DNA of 64,000 bases from an uncultured Gammaproteobacteria bacterium (lineage in GTDB: Bacteria > Pseudomonadota > Gammaproteobacteria > Magnimaribacterales > Magnimaribacteraceae): positions 1 through 64,000 of the forward strand of contig CAJWDT010000003.1 of NCBI GenBank assembly GCA_913031395.1, written 5' to 3'. A program made the translations under genes and the position numbers. The notes below the pieces were generated by a model. The model worked only from the letters and a program-made list of their open reading frames with translations. It did no database searches and was not told where the DNA came from. Within the stretch, counting starts at the first letter, position 1. Every line of letters starts with the position of its first letter. Below are positions 29,219-42,977 of the stretch, piece after piece.

Positions 29219-29494
29219 TTAGGAAGATTCCTTTTTTGTTGGCGTACTACTTTTCTCTTTTTTATCAGGCTTTAAAGATGATTGAGTTTCATTGTCGCTT
29301 TTGGCTATATTTTTTTTATTACCTGTCTTGAAATCTGTTTCATACCATCCAGTACCTTTAAGTCTAAAGGATGGTGCTGTAGGCATTTGTACAAGCTGTG
29401 GATTATTTTCCTTAAATTGATCTAACTCAGAAATTCGCATTTGTTGTTCGAAAATTTCTTCTGTTTCAGTGTTCTTAAAAATATAGGTTGGCAT
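29219..29494 (-). CDS. FmdB-like small protein lacking the zinc-ribbon cysteines
   Basis: [24 protein letters not shown]... and FmdB-like [22 protein letters not shown]; no Cys in the ORF. Confidence 0.7.
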   Translation of the reverse strand: MPTYIFKNTETEEIFEQQMRISELDQFKENNPQLVQMPTAPSFRLKGTGWYETDFKTGNKKNIAKSDNETQSSLKPDKKEKSSTPTKKESS

Positions 29495-29607
29495 AGAAAG
29501 TTGGTCTGTATTAAGTAGGCTTTATTGTTAATAGAAGCAATTATAGCAATTTTTATTATAGAGATTCTTGAAAACCAGCTATATGTTAGTATTACTCCTT
29601 AAAATTT

Positions 29608-30882
29608 ATGAAAGCATCACAGTTAATATTAGGTACTCAAAGAGAAAATCCTGCAGATGCAGAGATAACCAGTCACCAATTAATGATTCGTGCAGGACTG
29701 ATACGACAAGTATCTTCGGGAATATACAACTGGCTACCTATAGGTAAGAAGGTACTTCATAAAGTAGAAAACATAATTAGAAATGGGATGGATAGCTCAG
29801 GAGCTCAAGAAATATTGATGCCCATGGTTCAACCTGCTTCTCTTTGGGAAAAGTCTGGAAGAATAGATCAATACGGACAAGAACTTCTTATTTTTTTTGA
29901 TAGGCATGAGAATAAATTTTGTCTGGGGCCAACTCATGAAGAAATAATTACAGATTTGTGTAAAAACCTTCTTACTAGCTACAAACAATTACCAGTAACC
30001 CTTTATCAGATACAGACTAAGTTTAGAGATGAAATAAGACCTAGATTTGGAGTGATGAGATCAAGAGAGTTCATAATGAAGGACGCCTATTCCTTTGATC
30101 TAAATAAAACAGGCTTAGATGAAAGTTACTCATTAATGAGAGAAGCTTATATCGAGATATTTAAAGATCTAGGTTTGGACTATCGTATTGTAAAAGCTGA
30201 TAGTGGGGCCATAGGAGGTTCTGATTCAGAAGAGTTTCATGTACTGGCAGATTCTGGTGAAGACCTCTTAGCGTTTAGTGATAAAAGTGATTATGCAATT
30301 AATGCAGAGTTATTAACAGAACTTCAAGAAGGCCAAGACCCATTATCTCTTGAAGGGAAACCCAGTCCTGACGGTAAAGGTGTTTTAAAATTAAAAAAAG
30401 GTATTGAAGTGGGTCATATATTCAAGTTAGGTACAAAATACTCTGAAGTACTTAATTTGAGAATACAAGGTGAAGATCAAGACATATATCCAGAAATGGG
30501 ATGTTATGGCATCGGTGCGTCTAGAATAGTAGCTGCAGCCATCGAACAAAATCATGATGAAAAAGGCATTGTTTGGCCAGAGTCACTTGCTCCTTTTAAA
30601 GTAGCATTAGTGGAAGTGAATTCAAAAAATAATCAAAAAGTAAAAGAAAAATGCGAAGAAATATATGCCTTACTTAGAGAAAATAATGTAGATACTCTTT
30701 GGGATGATAGAGATAAAAGACCAGGTGTGAAATTTGCTGATATGGAAGTTATTGGTATTCCATTAACAATTATTATAGGTGAGAGAACCATAGAAAGTGG
30801 CCATATTGAAATCAAAAAAAGACAAGATGAGAAACCAGAACTAGTCTCTCATCAAGATCTATTGTCAATAATTCTAAGTTAA
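29608..30882 (+). CDS. proS: Prolyl-tRNA synthetase, short form lacking the editing (INS) domain
   Basis: MKASQLILGTQRENPADAEITSHQLMIRAGLIRQVSSGIYNWLPIG, GPTHEEIITDL, RPRFGVMRSREFIMKDAYSF; 424 aa. Confidence 0.96.
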   Translation: MKASQLILGTQRENPADAEITSHQLMIRAGLIRQVSSGIYNWLPIGKKVLHKVENIIRNGMDSSGAQEILMPMVQPASLWEKSGRIDQYGQELLIFFDRHENKFCLGPTHEEIITDLCKNLLTSYKQLPVTLYQIQTKFRDEIRPRFGVMRSREFIMKDAYSFDLNKTGLDESYSLMREAYIEIFKDLGLDYRIVKADSGAIGGSDSEEFHVLADSGEDLLAFSDKSDYAINAELLTELQEGQDPLSLEGKPSPDGKGVLKLKKGIEVGHIFKLGTKYSEVLNLRIQGEDQDIYPEMGCYGIGASRIVAAAIEQNHDEKGIVWPESLAPFKVALVEVNSKNNQKVKEKCEEIYALLRENNVDTLWDDRDKRPGVKFADMEVIGIPLTIIIGERTIESGHIEIKKRQDEKPELVSHQDLLSIILS

Positions 30883-32057
30883 CTCATCCTTTCAATTATC
30901 ATTGCATTAGCCGTACCGCCGCCTTCACATATAGCCTGAAGACCAAATCTAGCTTCTCTTCTTTCTAATTCATGCAATAAGGTCGTCATAAGTTTTGCTC
31001 CAGTGCCTCCTAAAGGATGACCCAAGGCCATAGCTCCACCATTAACATTTAATTTATCTAAATCAGCATTCAACTCTTTTGCCCAGGCTAGAGGAACAGG
31101 AGCAAAAGCCTCATTAACTTCATACAAATCTATGTCATCAATGGACATTGATGCTTTCTCAAGAACAGTTTTAGACGCAGGAATAGGTCCAGTCAGCATA
31201 ATGACTGGATCATCACCTGCTAGGGCTAATGCTACAACTTTTGCTCTAGGCTTAAGACCAAGCTTTTCAAGACCGGCATCATTCACAAGCATTACAGCTG
31301 CAGCTCCATCACAAATTTGACTTGAAGTACCTGCTGTTAATACGCCATCCTCAGATAAAACATTTAAACCAGATAGGCTATCAGAACTAGCATCAAATCT
31401 AATACCTTCATCTACAGTAACCATTTCCTTTTCACCGTTAGGAAGATCACCTTCAACTGGAACAATCTCTCTATCAAAATAGCCACCTTCTGTTGCATTA
31501 ATTGCTTTTTGATGACTTGCAAGAGCAAAAGAATCTAATTCTTCTCTAGACATACTCCATCTTTTTGCCATCATCTCGGCTCCAGTAAACTGACTGAACT
31601 GAACACCTGGGTATCTCTCACTTGTTCCTTTTCCACCGTAGGGTTGTCCATGACCAGCTTTGAAACTATCTATCACTGCAGCACCAATTGGAACTTGACT
31701 CATAACTTCAACTCCACCAGCTATTACTATATCTTGAGTTTCTGACATGACTGCTTGTGCAGCAAAATGAATAGCTTGTTGAGATGATCCGCACTGTCTA
31801 TCAACTGTAGTACCTGGAACAGATTCTGGTAAAGATGAGGCTAAAACAGCATTTCTAGCAATATTTCCAGATTGAGCTCCAGATTGACTTACGCATCCAA
31901 AAATTACATCGTCAATCTCTTCAGGATTCACACCTGTTCTTTGAACTATTTCGTCTAAAACCAATGCTCCTAAATCCGTAGGATGCCACTGACTTAATTT
32001 CCCGTTTTTCCTTCCACCTGGTGTCCTAACCGCACCAACAATATATGCATTTCCCAT
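30879..32057 (-). CDS. Acetyl-CoA C-acyltransferase (thiolase)
   Basis: AYIVGAVRTPGGR, TVDRQCGSSQQAIH, NVNGGAMALGHPLGGTGAK, CEGGGTANAM; start set at ATG 32057. Confidence 0.93.
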   Translation of the reverse strand: MGNAYIVGAVRTPGGRKNGKLSQWHPTDLGALVLDEIVQRTGVNPEEIDDVIFGCVSQSGAQSGNIARNAVLASSLPESVPGTTVDRQCGSSQQAIHFAAQAVMSETQDIVIAGGVEVMSQVPIGAAVIDSFKAGHGQPYGGKGTSERYPGVQFSQFTGAEMMAKRWSMSREELDSFALASHQKAINATEGGYFDREIVPVEGDLPNGEKEMVTVDEGIRFDASSDSLSGLNVLSEDGVLTAGTSSQICDGAAAVMLVNDAGLEKLGLKPRAKVVALALAGDDPVIMLTGPIPASKTVLEKASMSIDDIDLYEVNEAFAPVPLAWAKELNADLDKLNVNGGAMALGHPLGGTGAKLMTTLLHELERREARFGLQAICEGGGTANAMIIERMS

Positions 32058-32082
32058 ATTTACTCCTAATTTATAAAGAAAA

Positions 32083-32103
32083 TGGCGACACTTAAAGTCG
32101 CCA
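32083..32103 (-). terminator. Hairpin downstream of recA
   Basis: TGGCGAC-acttaaa-GTCGCCA stem with A/T-rich flanks between recA stop and the thiolase start. Confidence 0.6.
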
Positions 32104-32146
32104 CTTTTCAATCCTATAACAAAATAGGTCTTATGAGAAAAAGAAT

Positions 32147-33166
32147 TTAATCTTCTTTATGAATCGCTTCCATAACTTGTTTTTCAATAGTCTCTAAAAG
32201 TTTAGGATTTTCTTGTAAAAACTCTATTGAATTGGCCTTTCCTTGGCCTATCTTTTCACCATTGTAACTATACCAAGCACCAGCCTTTTCAATAATATCT
32301 AGATCAGACCCTTTATCTATAAGCTCACCTAAACGATTTATACCTTTATTATAGAGAATCTGAAATTCTGCCTGCTTGAAGGGAGGAGAAACTTTATTCT
32401 TAACAACTTTGACTCTTGTCTCGTTACCTACAGCTTCATCTCCATCTTTAACAGTTCCTATTCTTCTAATATCCATTCGAACTGAGGAATAAAATTTCAG
32501 TGCATTTCCACCAGCTGTAGTTTCCGGACTACCAAACATAACACCAATTTTATGCCTAATCTGATTAATAAAAATCACTAAAGTCCCTGACTTCTGGACA
32601 TTTCCTGTTATCTTTCTTAGCGCTTGAGACATTAATCTCGCTTGAAGTCCAACATGATGATCACCCATTTCACCCTCTATTTCTGCTTTAGGCACCAGGG
32701 CCGCTACTGAATCGATAACTAAAATATCTATACCCCCTGAAGAAACCATTATGTCTGCAACTTCTAGTGCCTGCTCTCCAGTGTCAGGTTGTGAAACTAG
32801 TAGCTCATCTACATTAACACCAAGCTTTCCAGCATATATTGGATCTAAAGCGTGCTCAGCATCTATAAAAGCAGCTGTACCACCTAGTTTTTGGCATTGA
32901 GCTATTACTTCTAAGGTTAATGTTGTCTTACCTGAGGATTCTGGCCCATATATCTCAACTATTCTTCCTCTGGGTAATCCACCTATACCAAGTGCAATAT
33001 CAAGTCCTAATGAGCCTGTTGGTATAGCAGGTATTTTTACATGCTCTTTATCACCCATACGCATGACAGTTCCCGCTCCAAACTGTCTTTCTATTTGTCC
33101 TAAAGCACTATCTAGTTGTTTTGATTTATCTACTTCTTTAATGTCTGTCACCTTTTTTTGAGCCAT
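32147..33166 (-). CDS. recA: Recombinase RecA
   Basis: [57 protein letters not shown]. Confidence 0.98.
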   Translation of the reverse strand: MAQKKVTDIKEVDKSKQLDSALGQIERQFGAGTVMRMGDKEHVKIPAIPTGSLGLDIALGIGGLPRGRIVEIYGPESSGKTTLTLEVIAQCQKLGGTAAFIDAEHALDPIYAGKLGVNVDELLVSQPDTGEQALEVADIMVSSGGIDILVIDSVAALVPKAEIEGEMGDHHVGLQARLMSQALRKITGNVQKSGTLVIFINQIRHKIGVMFGSPETTAGGNALKFYSSVRMDIRRIGTVKDGDEAVGNETRVKVVKNKVSPPFKQAEFQILYNKGINRLGELIDKGSDLDIIEKAGAWYSYNGEKIGQGKANSIEFLQENPKLLETIEKQVMEAIHKED

Positions 33167-33236
33167 AATATTTCTCCGTTTAGAATATTATGTATTATAC
33201 AAAATACTGTATAAATGAACAGTATTATTTAAAATG

Positions 33237-33725
33237 TTATTTTATTAGTTCAATTGCCTCTTCTAAGCTCTTTACTACAGTTGCATATCTGACTTCATTT
33301 CTATTACCCTCGAAGAGGAATGTTGATCTTACGGCTTGTTTATCTTTAAGTTTCCAGGCAATGCAAACTGTCCCTACCGGTCTATCAGGAGAACCGCCGC
33401 CAGGTCCTGCAATTCCACTTATGGCAACTCCAAGATCAGCTCGACTTTCAGCAACAGCACCATCTACCATTTCAGTTACGACTTCTTCACTTACTGCGCC
33501 AAATCTTTTGAGCGAATCTTTTGATACGCCCAAAATTTTATGTTTTGAAATATTTGAATAGGTCACAAAACTACAACCAAACCAGCCTGAACTTCCGGGC
33601 ACAGATACGATAGATTGAGAAAGTAATCCACCCGTACAAGACTCTGCAGAAGTAAAGAACATGTTCTTTTTCTGCAAGAGAGCACCTAATTCGGTACTGA
33701 GATTTTCTAGATTATTTAATTCCAA
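33237..33725 (-). CDS. pncC: CinA C-terminal-type nicotinamide-nucleotide amidohydrolase (PncC), standalone
   Basis: FTSAESCTGGLLSQSIVSVPGSSGWF.GxSFVTYSN, GIAGPGGGSPDRPVGTVCIAW; upstream of recA. Confidence 0.93.
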   Translation of the reverse strand: MELNNLENLSTELGALLQKKNMFFTSAESCTGGLLSQSIVSVPGSSGWFGCSFVTYSNISKHKILGVSKDSLKRFGAVSEEVVTEMVDGAVAESRADLGVAISGIAGPGGGSPDRPVGTVCIAWKLKDKQAVRSTFLFEGNRNEVRYATVVKSLEEAIELIK

Positions 33726-33803
33726 TTTTTAAAATAATATGAAAACTATTAGAACAGAAATCAAATCTTTGTCTAGCAAGTGGTTACTGAAAATTCTGTT
33801 AAA

Positions 33804-33812
33804 TGGTAAAAT
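33804..33812 (+). promoter_or_regulatory. Extended -10 element (TGgTAAAAT) of fdxA
   Basis: TG(n)TAAAAT ending 6 nt before the fdxA ATG at 33819. Confidence 0.4.
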
Positions 33813-33818
33813 GTACAA

Positions 33819-34142
33819 ATGGCTTTTATAGTTGGAGACGCATGTGTTAAGTGTAAATTGACAGACTGTGTTGAAGTTTGTCCTGTTGACTGTTTTTACG
33901 AAGGACCAAACATGTTAGTAATTAATCCTGATGAATGCATTGACTGCGCTCTCTGTGAGCCTGAATGTCCTATTGATGCTATCTACTCTGAAGATGAAGT
34001 CCCGGATGATCAAATAAAATATATAGAACTCAATGCAGAGCTGTGTATGGAATGGCCAAATATTGTTGAGCAAAAAGCACCTCTTTCAGATTCTGAAGAA
34101 TGGAAAGAAGTTAAGAATAAATATGAAATGATTGAGCGCTAG
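33819..34142 (+). CDS. fdxA: 7Fe-type ferredoxin FdxA
   Basis: [21 protein letters not shown] and [16 protein letters not shown] cluster motifs. Confidence 0.96.
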   Translation: MAFIVGDACVKCKLTDCVEVCPVDCFYEGPNMLVINPDECIDCALCEPECPIDAIYSEDEVPDDQIKYIELNAELCMEWPNIVEQKAPLSDSEEWKEVKNKYEMIER

Positions 34143-34978
34143 CTCCTTCTGTCAAGATACGTAAAAGATAGCACCGTAAGGATTCCTAAAATTAATCCTA
34201 CTAAAAGAGGTTGGGAATTGCCTTCGAGAATATTGGTCATAGATTGTTCTTGCCAAATTAGTGGAATACAAAAAATGATTAGGCCAAAAAATATAGAGAG
34301 TAGAAGATCTTTCTTTTTTTCATAAAGATATTTAATGGCCCTCGCACTACTTAAGAGCCCCATAATAGCTCCAGTAATAAAAATCAGTAAAAGCCCTAAT
34401 TCAAAATCTCTTACAGCTTGGAGAATTAAGGAATAAGTACCAAGCAGAAGAAGAATAAAGCTTCCTGAAATACCTGGGACTACCAGAGCTGTTACGGCTA
34501 AAAAACCAGAAAATAATAAATATAAAGATGAGATTTCCTCAACTTCTTTAGCTGGTATTAAATACAAGAGACTACAAATAAGAATAGAAATTAAGATTCC
34601 TAAAAAAAATTGTTTAGATATTTTAGGTCTCAATGGCTCTATAAAAGCTGAGCAAAAAAGTAAAGAGGATAGAAACGACTTGAAAGCCAAAGGATGTACT
34701 TGCATTAAAAATAAAATTACGGAGGAAAGAGAGTAAATAGATAAAAGCATTCCAAGTAACAAGATAAATAAAAAATTTCCATCAATTTTCATCCAAGATA
34801 GAAGTATTTTCCTGTCTTTTAGAAGTAGAAGCAGGTTGTAATCAAAACATGAAATAGCTTTTATCAATCTTTCATAAACCCCAAGAATAAGAGCAATGGT
34901 TCCTCCTGAGATTCCAGGTATTACCTCAGCGACACCCATAGCCATTCCTTTAAAAAAAAGTGATATGTTATTCTTCAA
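34139..34978 (-). CDS. DUF368 polytopic membrane protein
   Basis: [30 protein letters not shown] and [17 protein letters not shown]. Confidence 0.9.
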   Translation of the reverse strand: MKNNISLFFKGMAMGVAEVIPGISGGTIALILGVYERLIKAISCFDYNLLLLLKDRKILLSWMKIDGNFLFILLLGMLLSIYSLSSVILFLMQVHPLAFKSFLSSLLFCSAFIEPLRPKISKQFFLGILISILICSLLYLIPAKEVEEISSLYLLFSGFLAVTALVVPGISGSFILLLLGTYSLILQAVRDFELGLLLIFITGAIMGLLSSARAIKYLYEKKKDLLLSIFFGLIIFCIPLIWQEQSMTNILEGNSQPLLVGLILGILTVLSFTYLDRRS

Positions 34979-34980
34979 TT

Positions 34981-35664
34981 CTATGAAACTACTCCTTTAA
35001 GTAATGGTACAAACAAAACATCTTCGAGCTTTTCTTCAATATAAGTACTTTTTGAAGTCCGCTTAACAAGAGTCAACACTTGTCTATTGCCATCACCCAC
35101 CGGAATGATTAATTTTCCACCTATAGTGAGCCTATCTTTTAAAGATTGAGGAATCTCTAAGGGTGCAGCAGCTGACAAGATGGCATCATACTGATCATCC
35201 CCCAGGTTACTTCCATCATCCACCTTGAAAGTAATATTATTTATTTTTAATTCTTTAAGAGTCTTCTGGGCTTTGTCTTTTAAAGCCTCTATCCTCTCAA
35301 TAGTAGTGACCTTCTTAGAAAACAATGAAAGAAGATAGGTTTGGTAACCACAGCCTGTTCCTATTTCTAAGGTTTTTTCTAAAGGTTTCTCTGTGAGACG
35401 ATCATCTGAAACCAAGGCTTCAGTCATTCTTGCAACAATATAAGGCTGAGAAATTGTTTGCTGATAGCCTATGGGTAGAGCTAAATCTTCATAAGCTCTG
35501 GTTGAAAGAGCTTCATCTAAAAAGAGATGTCGGGGGGTGTCTCTCATTGCTTCAAGGATTCTCACGTCAGCAATACCCTTTTCTGTTAATCGCTCTATCA
35601 GTCTTTGTCTTGTTCTAAGGGATGTCATTCCCTGACCTTGAACTAGCTGTTTATCCAAACTCAT
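34981..35664 (-). CDS. pcm: Protein-L-isoaspartate O-methyltransferase
   Basis: PRHLFLDEALSTRAYEDLALPIGYQQTISQPYIVARM, LEIGTGCGYQTYLLS. Confidence 0.95.
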   Translation of the reverse strand: MSLDKQLVQGQGMTSLRTRQRLIERLTEKGIADVRILEAMRDTPRHLFLDEALSTRAYEDLALPIGYQQTISQPYIVARMTEALVSDDRLTEKPLEKTLEIGTGCGYQTYLLSLFSKKVTTIERIEALKDKAQKTLKELKINNITFKVDDGSNLGDDQYDAILSAAAPLEIPQSLKDRLTIGGKLIIPVGDGNRQVLTLVKRTSKSTYIEEKLEDVLFVPLLKGVVS

Positions 35665-36425
35665 TTCTTCTTGAGACTAAAACTTTTATTGAGAAATTCT
35701 TCATTGGAGAATTTTGGATATATTGGAGAAATTGAAATTTCATTCTTTTCAAGAACAACTATATCCACATTATCTTTATTAGAAGGAAAATTCTCTCTAT
35801 GACTAGTCCAGTAGGTGACTTGATCTTTAGTTTGTTCAACTATGGGAGGTATTCTAGCCCCCCAGGTGCCAATTGATGTAATGTTATATTTCAAGTCAGA
35901 TGAAAAATCTAAGTTAGGTGTATTCACATTTAAAACTATGGAGGAATTTATGACTCCTAAATCATAGTTAGTTATTAGATCTAGGACTACTTGAGCTGCT
36001 GTCTCATAATTTGGTTCCATAGATTCTTTAGACCCTGGTTGATGAAAAGCAGCGGCCGAAATAGCTATAGAAGGAAGAGCCAACCCTCTTCCTTCTAAAG
36101 CAGCACCTACTGTTCCTGAATACAAGAGATCATCGCCCATATTTGCTCCAAGATTAATACCGCTTACTACTAAATCAGGCTTCCAAGGAGCCAATTCATG
36201 GATTCCTAAATATACACAATCTGCTGGCTTACCATTAACAGAGATAAAACCATTTTCATGCGTAGTAGCTTGCATGGGTTGATTGACTGTTATCGAACAA
36301 CCTGCGCCACTATGATTTTTTTCAGGCGCTACAACAAATAAGTCTGCACAGACCTTGAGAGTGCTATAAAGAATTTCTAAACCTGGCGCATCATAACCAT
36401 CATCATTTGAAAGAAGTATTTTCAT
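35661..36425 (-). CDS. surE: 5'/3'-nucleotidase SurE
   Basis: MKILLSNDDGYDAPGLE, VAPEKNHSGAG, SGINLGANMGDDLLYSGTVGAALEG. Confidence 0.97.
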   Translation of the reverse strand: MKILLSNDDGYDAPGLEILYSTLKVCADLFVVAPEKNHSGAGCSITVNQPMQATTHENGFISVNGKPADCVYLGIHELAPWKPDLVVSGINLGANMGDDLLYSGTVGAALEGRGLALPSIAISAAAFHQPGSKESMEPNYETAAQVVLDLITNYDLGVINSSIVLNVNTPNLDFSSDLKYNITSIGTWGARIPPIVEQTKDQVTYWTSHRENFPSNKDNVDIVVLEKNEISISPIYPKFSNEEFLNKSFSLKKK

Positions 36426-36440
36426 TTTTATTATATTTTA

Positions 36441-36908
36441 CTATTCAATTAGGCTAATACAGTGACATGAAACACCTTCTAAATTTCCTTCAAATCCTAA
36501 ACCGTCTGTAGTTGTGGCTTTACAACTAATCTTATTACTATCTATAGCTAAGATCTTCGAAAGATTTTCTATAATTGCCTCTCTATAAGAAATGATTTTA
36601 GGAATTTTACCCACATAAGTAATATCAATATTTATAATAGAAAAACTGTCTTTAGAAAGTTTTTTAAGAATTTCTTCAAGCATAGATACACTTGAGATAT
36701 CTTTAAGAGATTGGTCCTCAGACGGAAAATACGTGCCTAGGTCTCCATATGCTGCAGCCCCAAGAAGTGAATCAATTAGTGCGTGGATAATAATATCTCC
36801 ATCTGAATGTGCTTCAATAGAATAACCGCATTCAATATTTATCCCTCCAAGAATAAGGCCCTTTCCTTCTTTAATTTTATGAGCATCATAGCCCTGTCCT
36901 ATTCTCAA
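36441..36908 (-). CDS. ispF: 2-C-methyl-D-erythritol 2,4-cyclodiphosphate synthase
   Basis: GQGYDAHKIKEGKGLILGGI, AHSDGDIIIHALIDSLLGAA, KATTTDGLGFEG. Confidence 0.97.
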   Translation of the reverse strand: MRIGQGYDAHKIKEGKGLILGGINIECGYSIEAHSDGDIIIHALIDSLLGAAAYGDLGTYFPSEDQSLKDISSVSMLEEILKKLSKDSFSIINIDITYVGKIPKIISYREAIIENLSKILAIDSNKISCKATTTDGLGFEGNLEGVSCHCISLIE

Positions 36909-37603
36909 TTTTCTTTCCTATTACTGTTTATTATAGCCTCAGCTAGGCTTATATCCTCTTTATAAGTTAACTTGATATTGCTAGTGGAACTCTTGAATAA
37001 ACTTATATCCTTATTTAATAAATCGAAAAGAGATGATTCATCAGTCAACTCATTTAGATTGTGTTTATTTAACTTGTAAGCATTAGTTAATTCTGAAAAT
37101 CTAAAAATTTGAGGAGTCTGAGCTAACCAGAGTTCTGATCTATTAACTGTATGGTCTATAATTTTTGCATCAGAGGATTGCTTAATTGTATCAGAACATG
37201 GAATCGCAAAAATTGAACCTGAACTTTGTGACGAATAAAAATTTTTAAGAAATTCGTCTACCTCTTCAATACGCAGACATGGTCTTGCGGCATCGTGAAT
37301 CAAAATATTTTCCTCAATCTCCAATGAAGTTAAATGATCAAACCCTAGTTTGACCGATTCTGCGCGGTTAGAGCCTCCATTTATAAAAGTCACTCTATCA
37401 TCTTTCATTAGATTACTATGATGAGAGTCATCTTGAGAGATCATGATGACAACTTTTTTGCACTGCTCGAAGCTTAAGAAGATTTCCAGAGAGTAATCTA
37501 AAACAAATTTTCCATTAATTGATAGATACTGCTTAGGCGTAGAGTCACCAAAACGACTGCCTGAACCGGCACTAGGTAAAATTACAACAAATGGATGAAT
37601 CAA
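36905..37603 (-). CDS. ispD: 2-C-methyl-D-erythritol 4-phosphate cytidylyltransferase
   Basis: LPSAGSGSRFGDSTPKQYLSI, HDAARPCL, TYKEDISLAE. Confidence 0.96.
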   Translation of the reverse strand: MIHPFVVILPSAGSGSRFGDSTPKQYLSINGKFVLDYSLEIFLSFEQCKKVVIMISQDDSHHSNLMKDDRVTFINGGSNRAESVKLGFDHLTSLEIEENILIHDAARPCLRIEEVDEFLKNFYSSQSSGSIFAIPCSDTIKQSSDAKIIDHTVNRSELWLAQTPQIFRFSELTNAYKLNKHNLNELTDESSLFDLLNKDISLFKSSTSNIKLTYKEDISLAEAIINSNRKEN

Positions 37604-37615
37604 TTTATTTTAGTG

Positions 37616-41690
<4,075 letters not shown>

Positions 41691-41784
41691 CTAAAGACCG
41701 TTAGAAGTCGTTAAATAAATAACTTCTCTACGATGGGATTACAGGTTAACAAAAACCCGTTGATGGGACAATAGAATTAAAAAA

Positions 41785-42858
41785 TTAAGCTGATAAATCT
41801 ATGGGCTTTTCTAACTCTGCCCAAGAAATATCATCAGAAGTATGAGATTCAAATTCCAGTACACCGAGTTTATCATACAGGGGTCTTACTTTATCTGTCA
41901 GTAGACCTATTCTAGATAGGTTAGGTACTACCCTAGAAAAAAGTAGCCTTTGAAATTCTAAAGAAAAACCGGCTTCATTTGAGAAATCTCTTGCCTCGTC
42001 TTCATTCCATCCAAATTTTCTAAATACATCTGTAGGAAATAATCTTTCTTTGCTTATCACACAAGCCTCATAGGCGAACATAGCTCTGTCTTCTCTTTCT
42101 TCTTCAGAGAGATTCTCCAAAAACTCCTCTAAATAGTTTACTCCAAACGTAACATGCCTTGCTTCATCTCTGATGATTAAATGGAGGACGTCTCTTAAAA
42201 CGGGGTCAGGTGTAACAGCCTTGGCTGTATTAAATGCTGCAAGTGCAAGTCCTTCTATTATGATTTGCATTCCAATAAGTTTAAGATCCCATCTTTCGTC
42301 GGTCAAAATCTTATCTAAAAGACTCTTCAACCCAGATCCTACTGGATACATTAACTTAGATCGCGTCTGAATATATTTTGTAAAGGCTTCTACATGCCGT
42401 GCTTCATCAAATGCTTGAGAAGCCGCATAAAGCTTGGCCTGGTATGTAGGAGCGCATGAAACAAGCTGTGAAGCAACGAGGAGAGCTCCTTGTTCGCCGT
42501 GTAAAAATTGACTGAATTGACTTGCTCCCCTATGTCTTAGAAATTCTCGCTTTTTTTCGTCGCTTAATTTCTTATAAGGAGGATATTCATCCCAAAACAT
42601 TGGCGGTATTTCTTCAGAAACAACCATTGGTCTATCCCAATCGATGTCCATAGCTACATTCCAATTTAATTTCTTTCCTAGCTCATAGAGTTTAGCGATT
42701 CTGTTATCTTGAACAGAATAATCCCAATTAAAAGTGCCTGTTAAAGATGTTTTGAAGATTTCTGCTATATCCTCAACCTCTTTAGGAGTTAATTCAGGTT
42801 CATGATCTTCATAATCTCTGATTTTTCTTGGCGTTTCCTCAGTATATTTAATTTTCAT
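41785..42858 (-). CDS. Uncharacterised ferritin-like diiron protein
   Basis: LHGEQGALL, FDEARHVEAF, IIIEGLALAAF, IRDEARHVTFG supply a carboxylate/His diiron ligand set on four helices. Confidence 0.75.
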   Translation of the reverse strand: MKIKYTEETPRKIRDYEDHEPELTPKEVEDIAEIFKTSLTGTFNWDYSVQDNRIAKLYELGKKLNWNVAMDIDWDRPMVVSEEIPPMFWDEYPPYKKLSDEKKREFLRHRGASQFSQFLHGEQGALLVASQLVSCAPTYQAKLYAASQAFDEARHVEAFTKYIQTRSKLMYPVGSGLKSLLDKILTDERWDLKLIGMQIIIEGLALAAFNTAKAVTPDPVLRDVLHLIIRDEARHVTFGVNYLEEFLENLSEEEREDRAMFAYEACVISKERLFPTDVFRKFGWNEDEARDFSNEAGFSLEFQRLLFSRVVPNLSRIGLLTDKVRPLYDKLGVLEFESHTSDDISWAELEKPIDLSA

Positions 42859-42977
42859 AGTTGTCTAAGTGGTAACTTCATTTCTTGTAATTTAGCAATA
42901 ATGTTTTCAATTTGAAAGAAGAGAATAATTCATAAAGATGACATTTGTTGAACTTCTAGCAATTATCTCTGAGGATC

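Noticed and set aside
41691-41784. Possible hairpin AGAAGT...ACTTCT upstream of pyrG
   Set aside because: Short stem with long AT loop; could easily be chance in an AT-rich spacer
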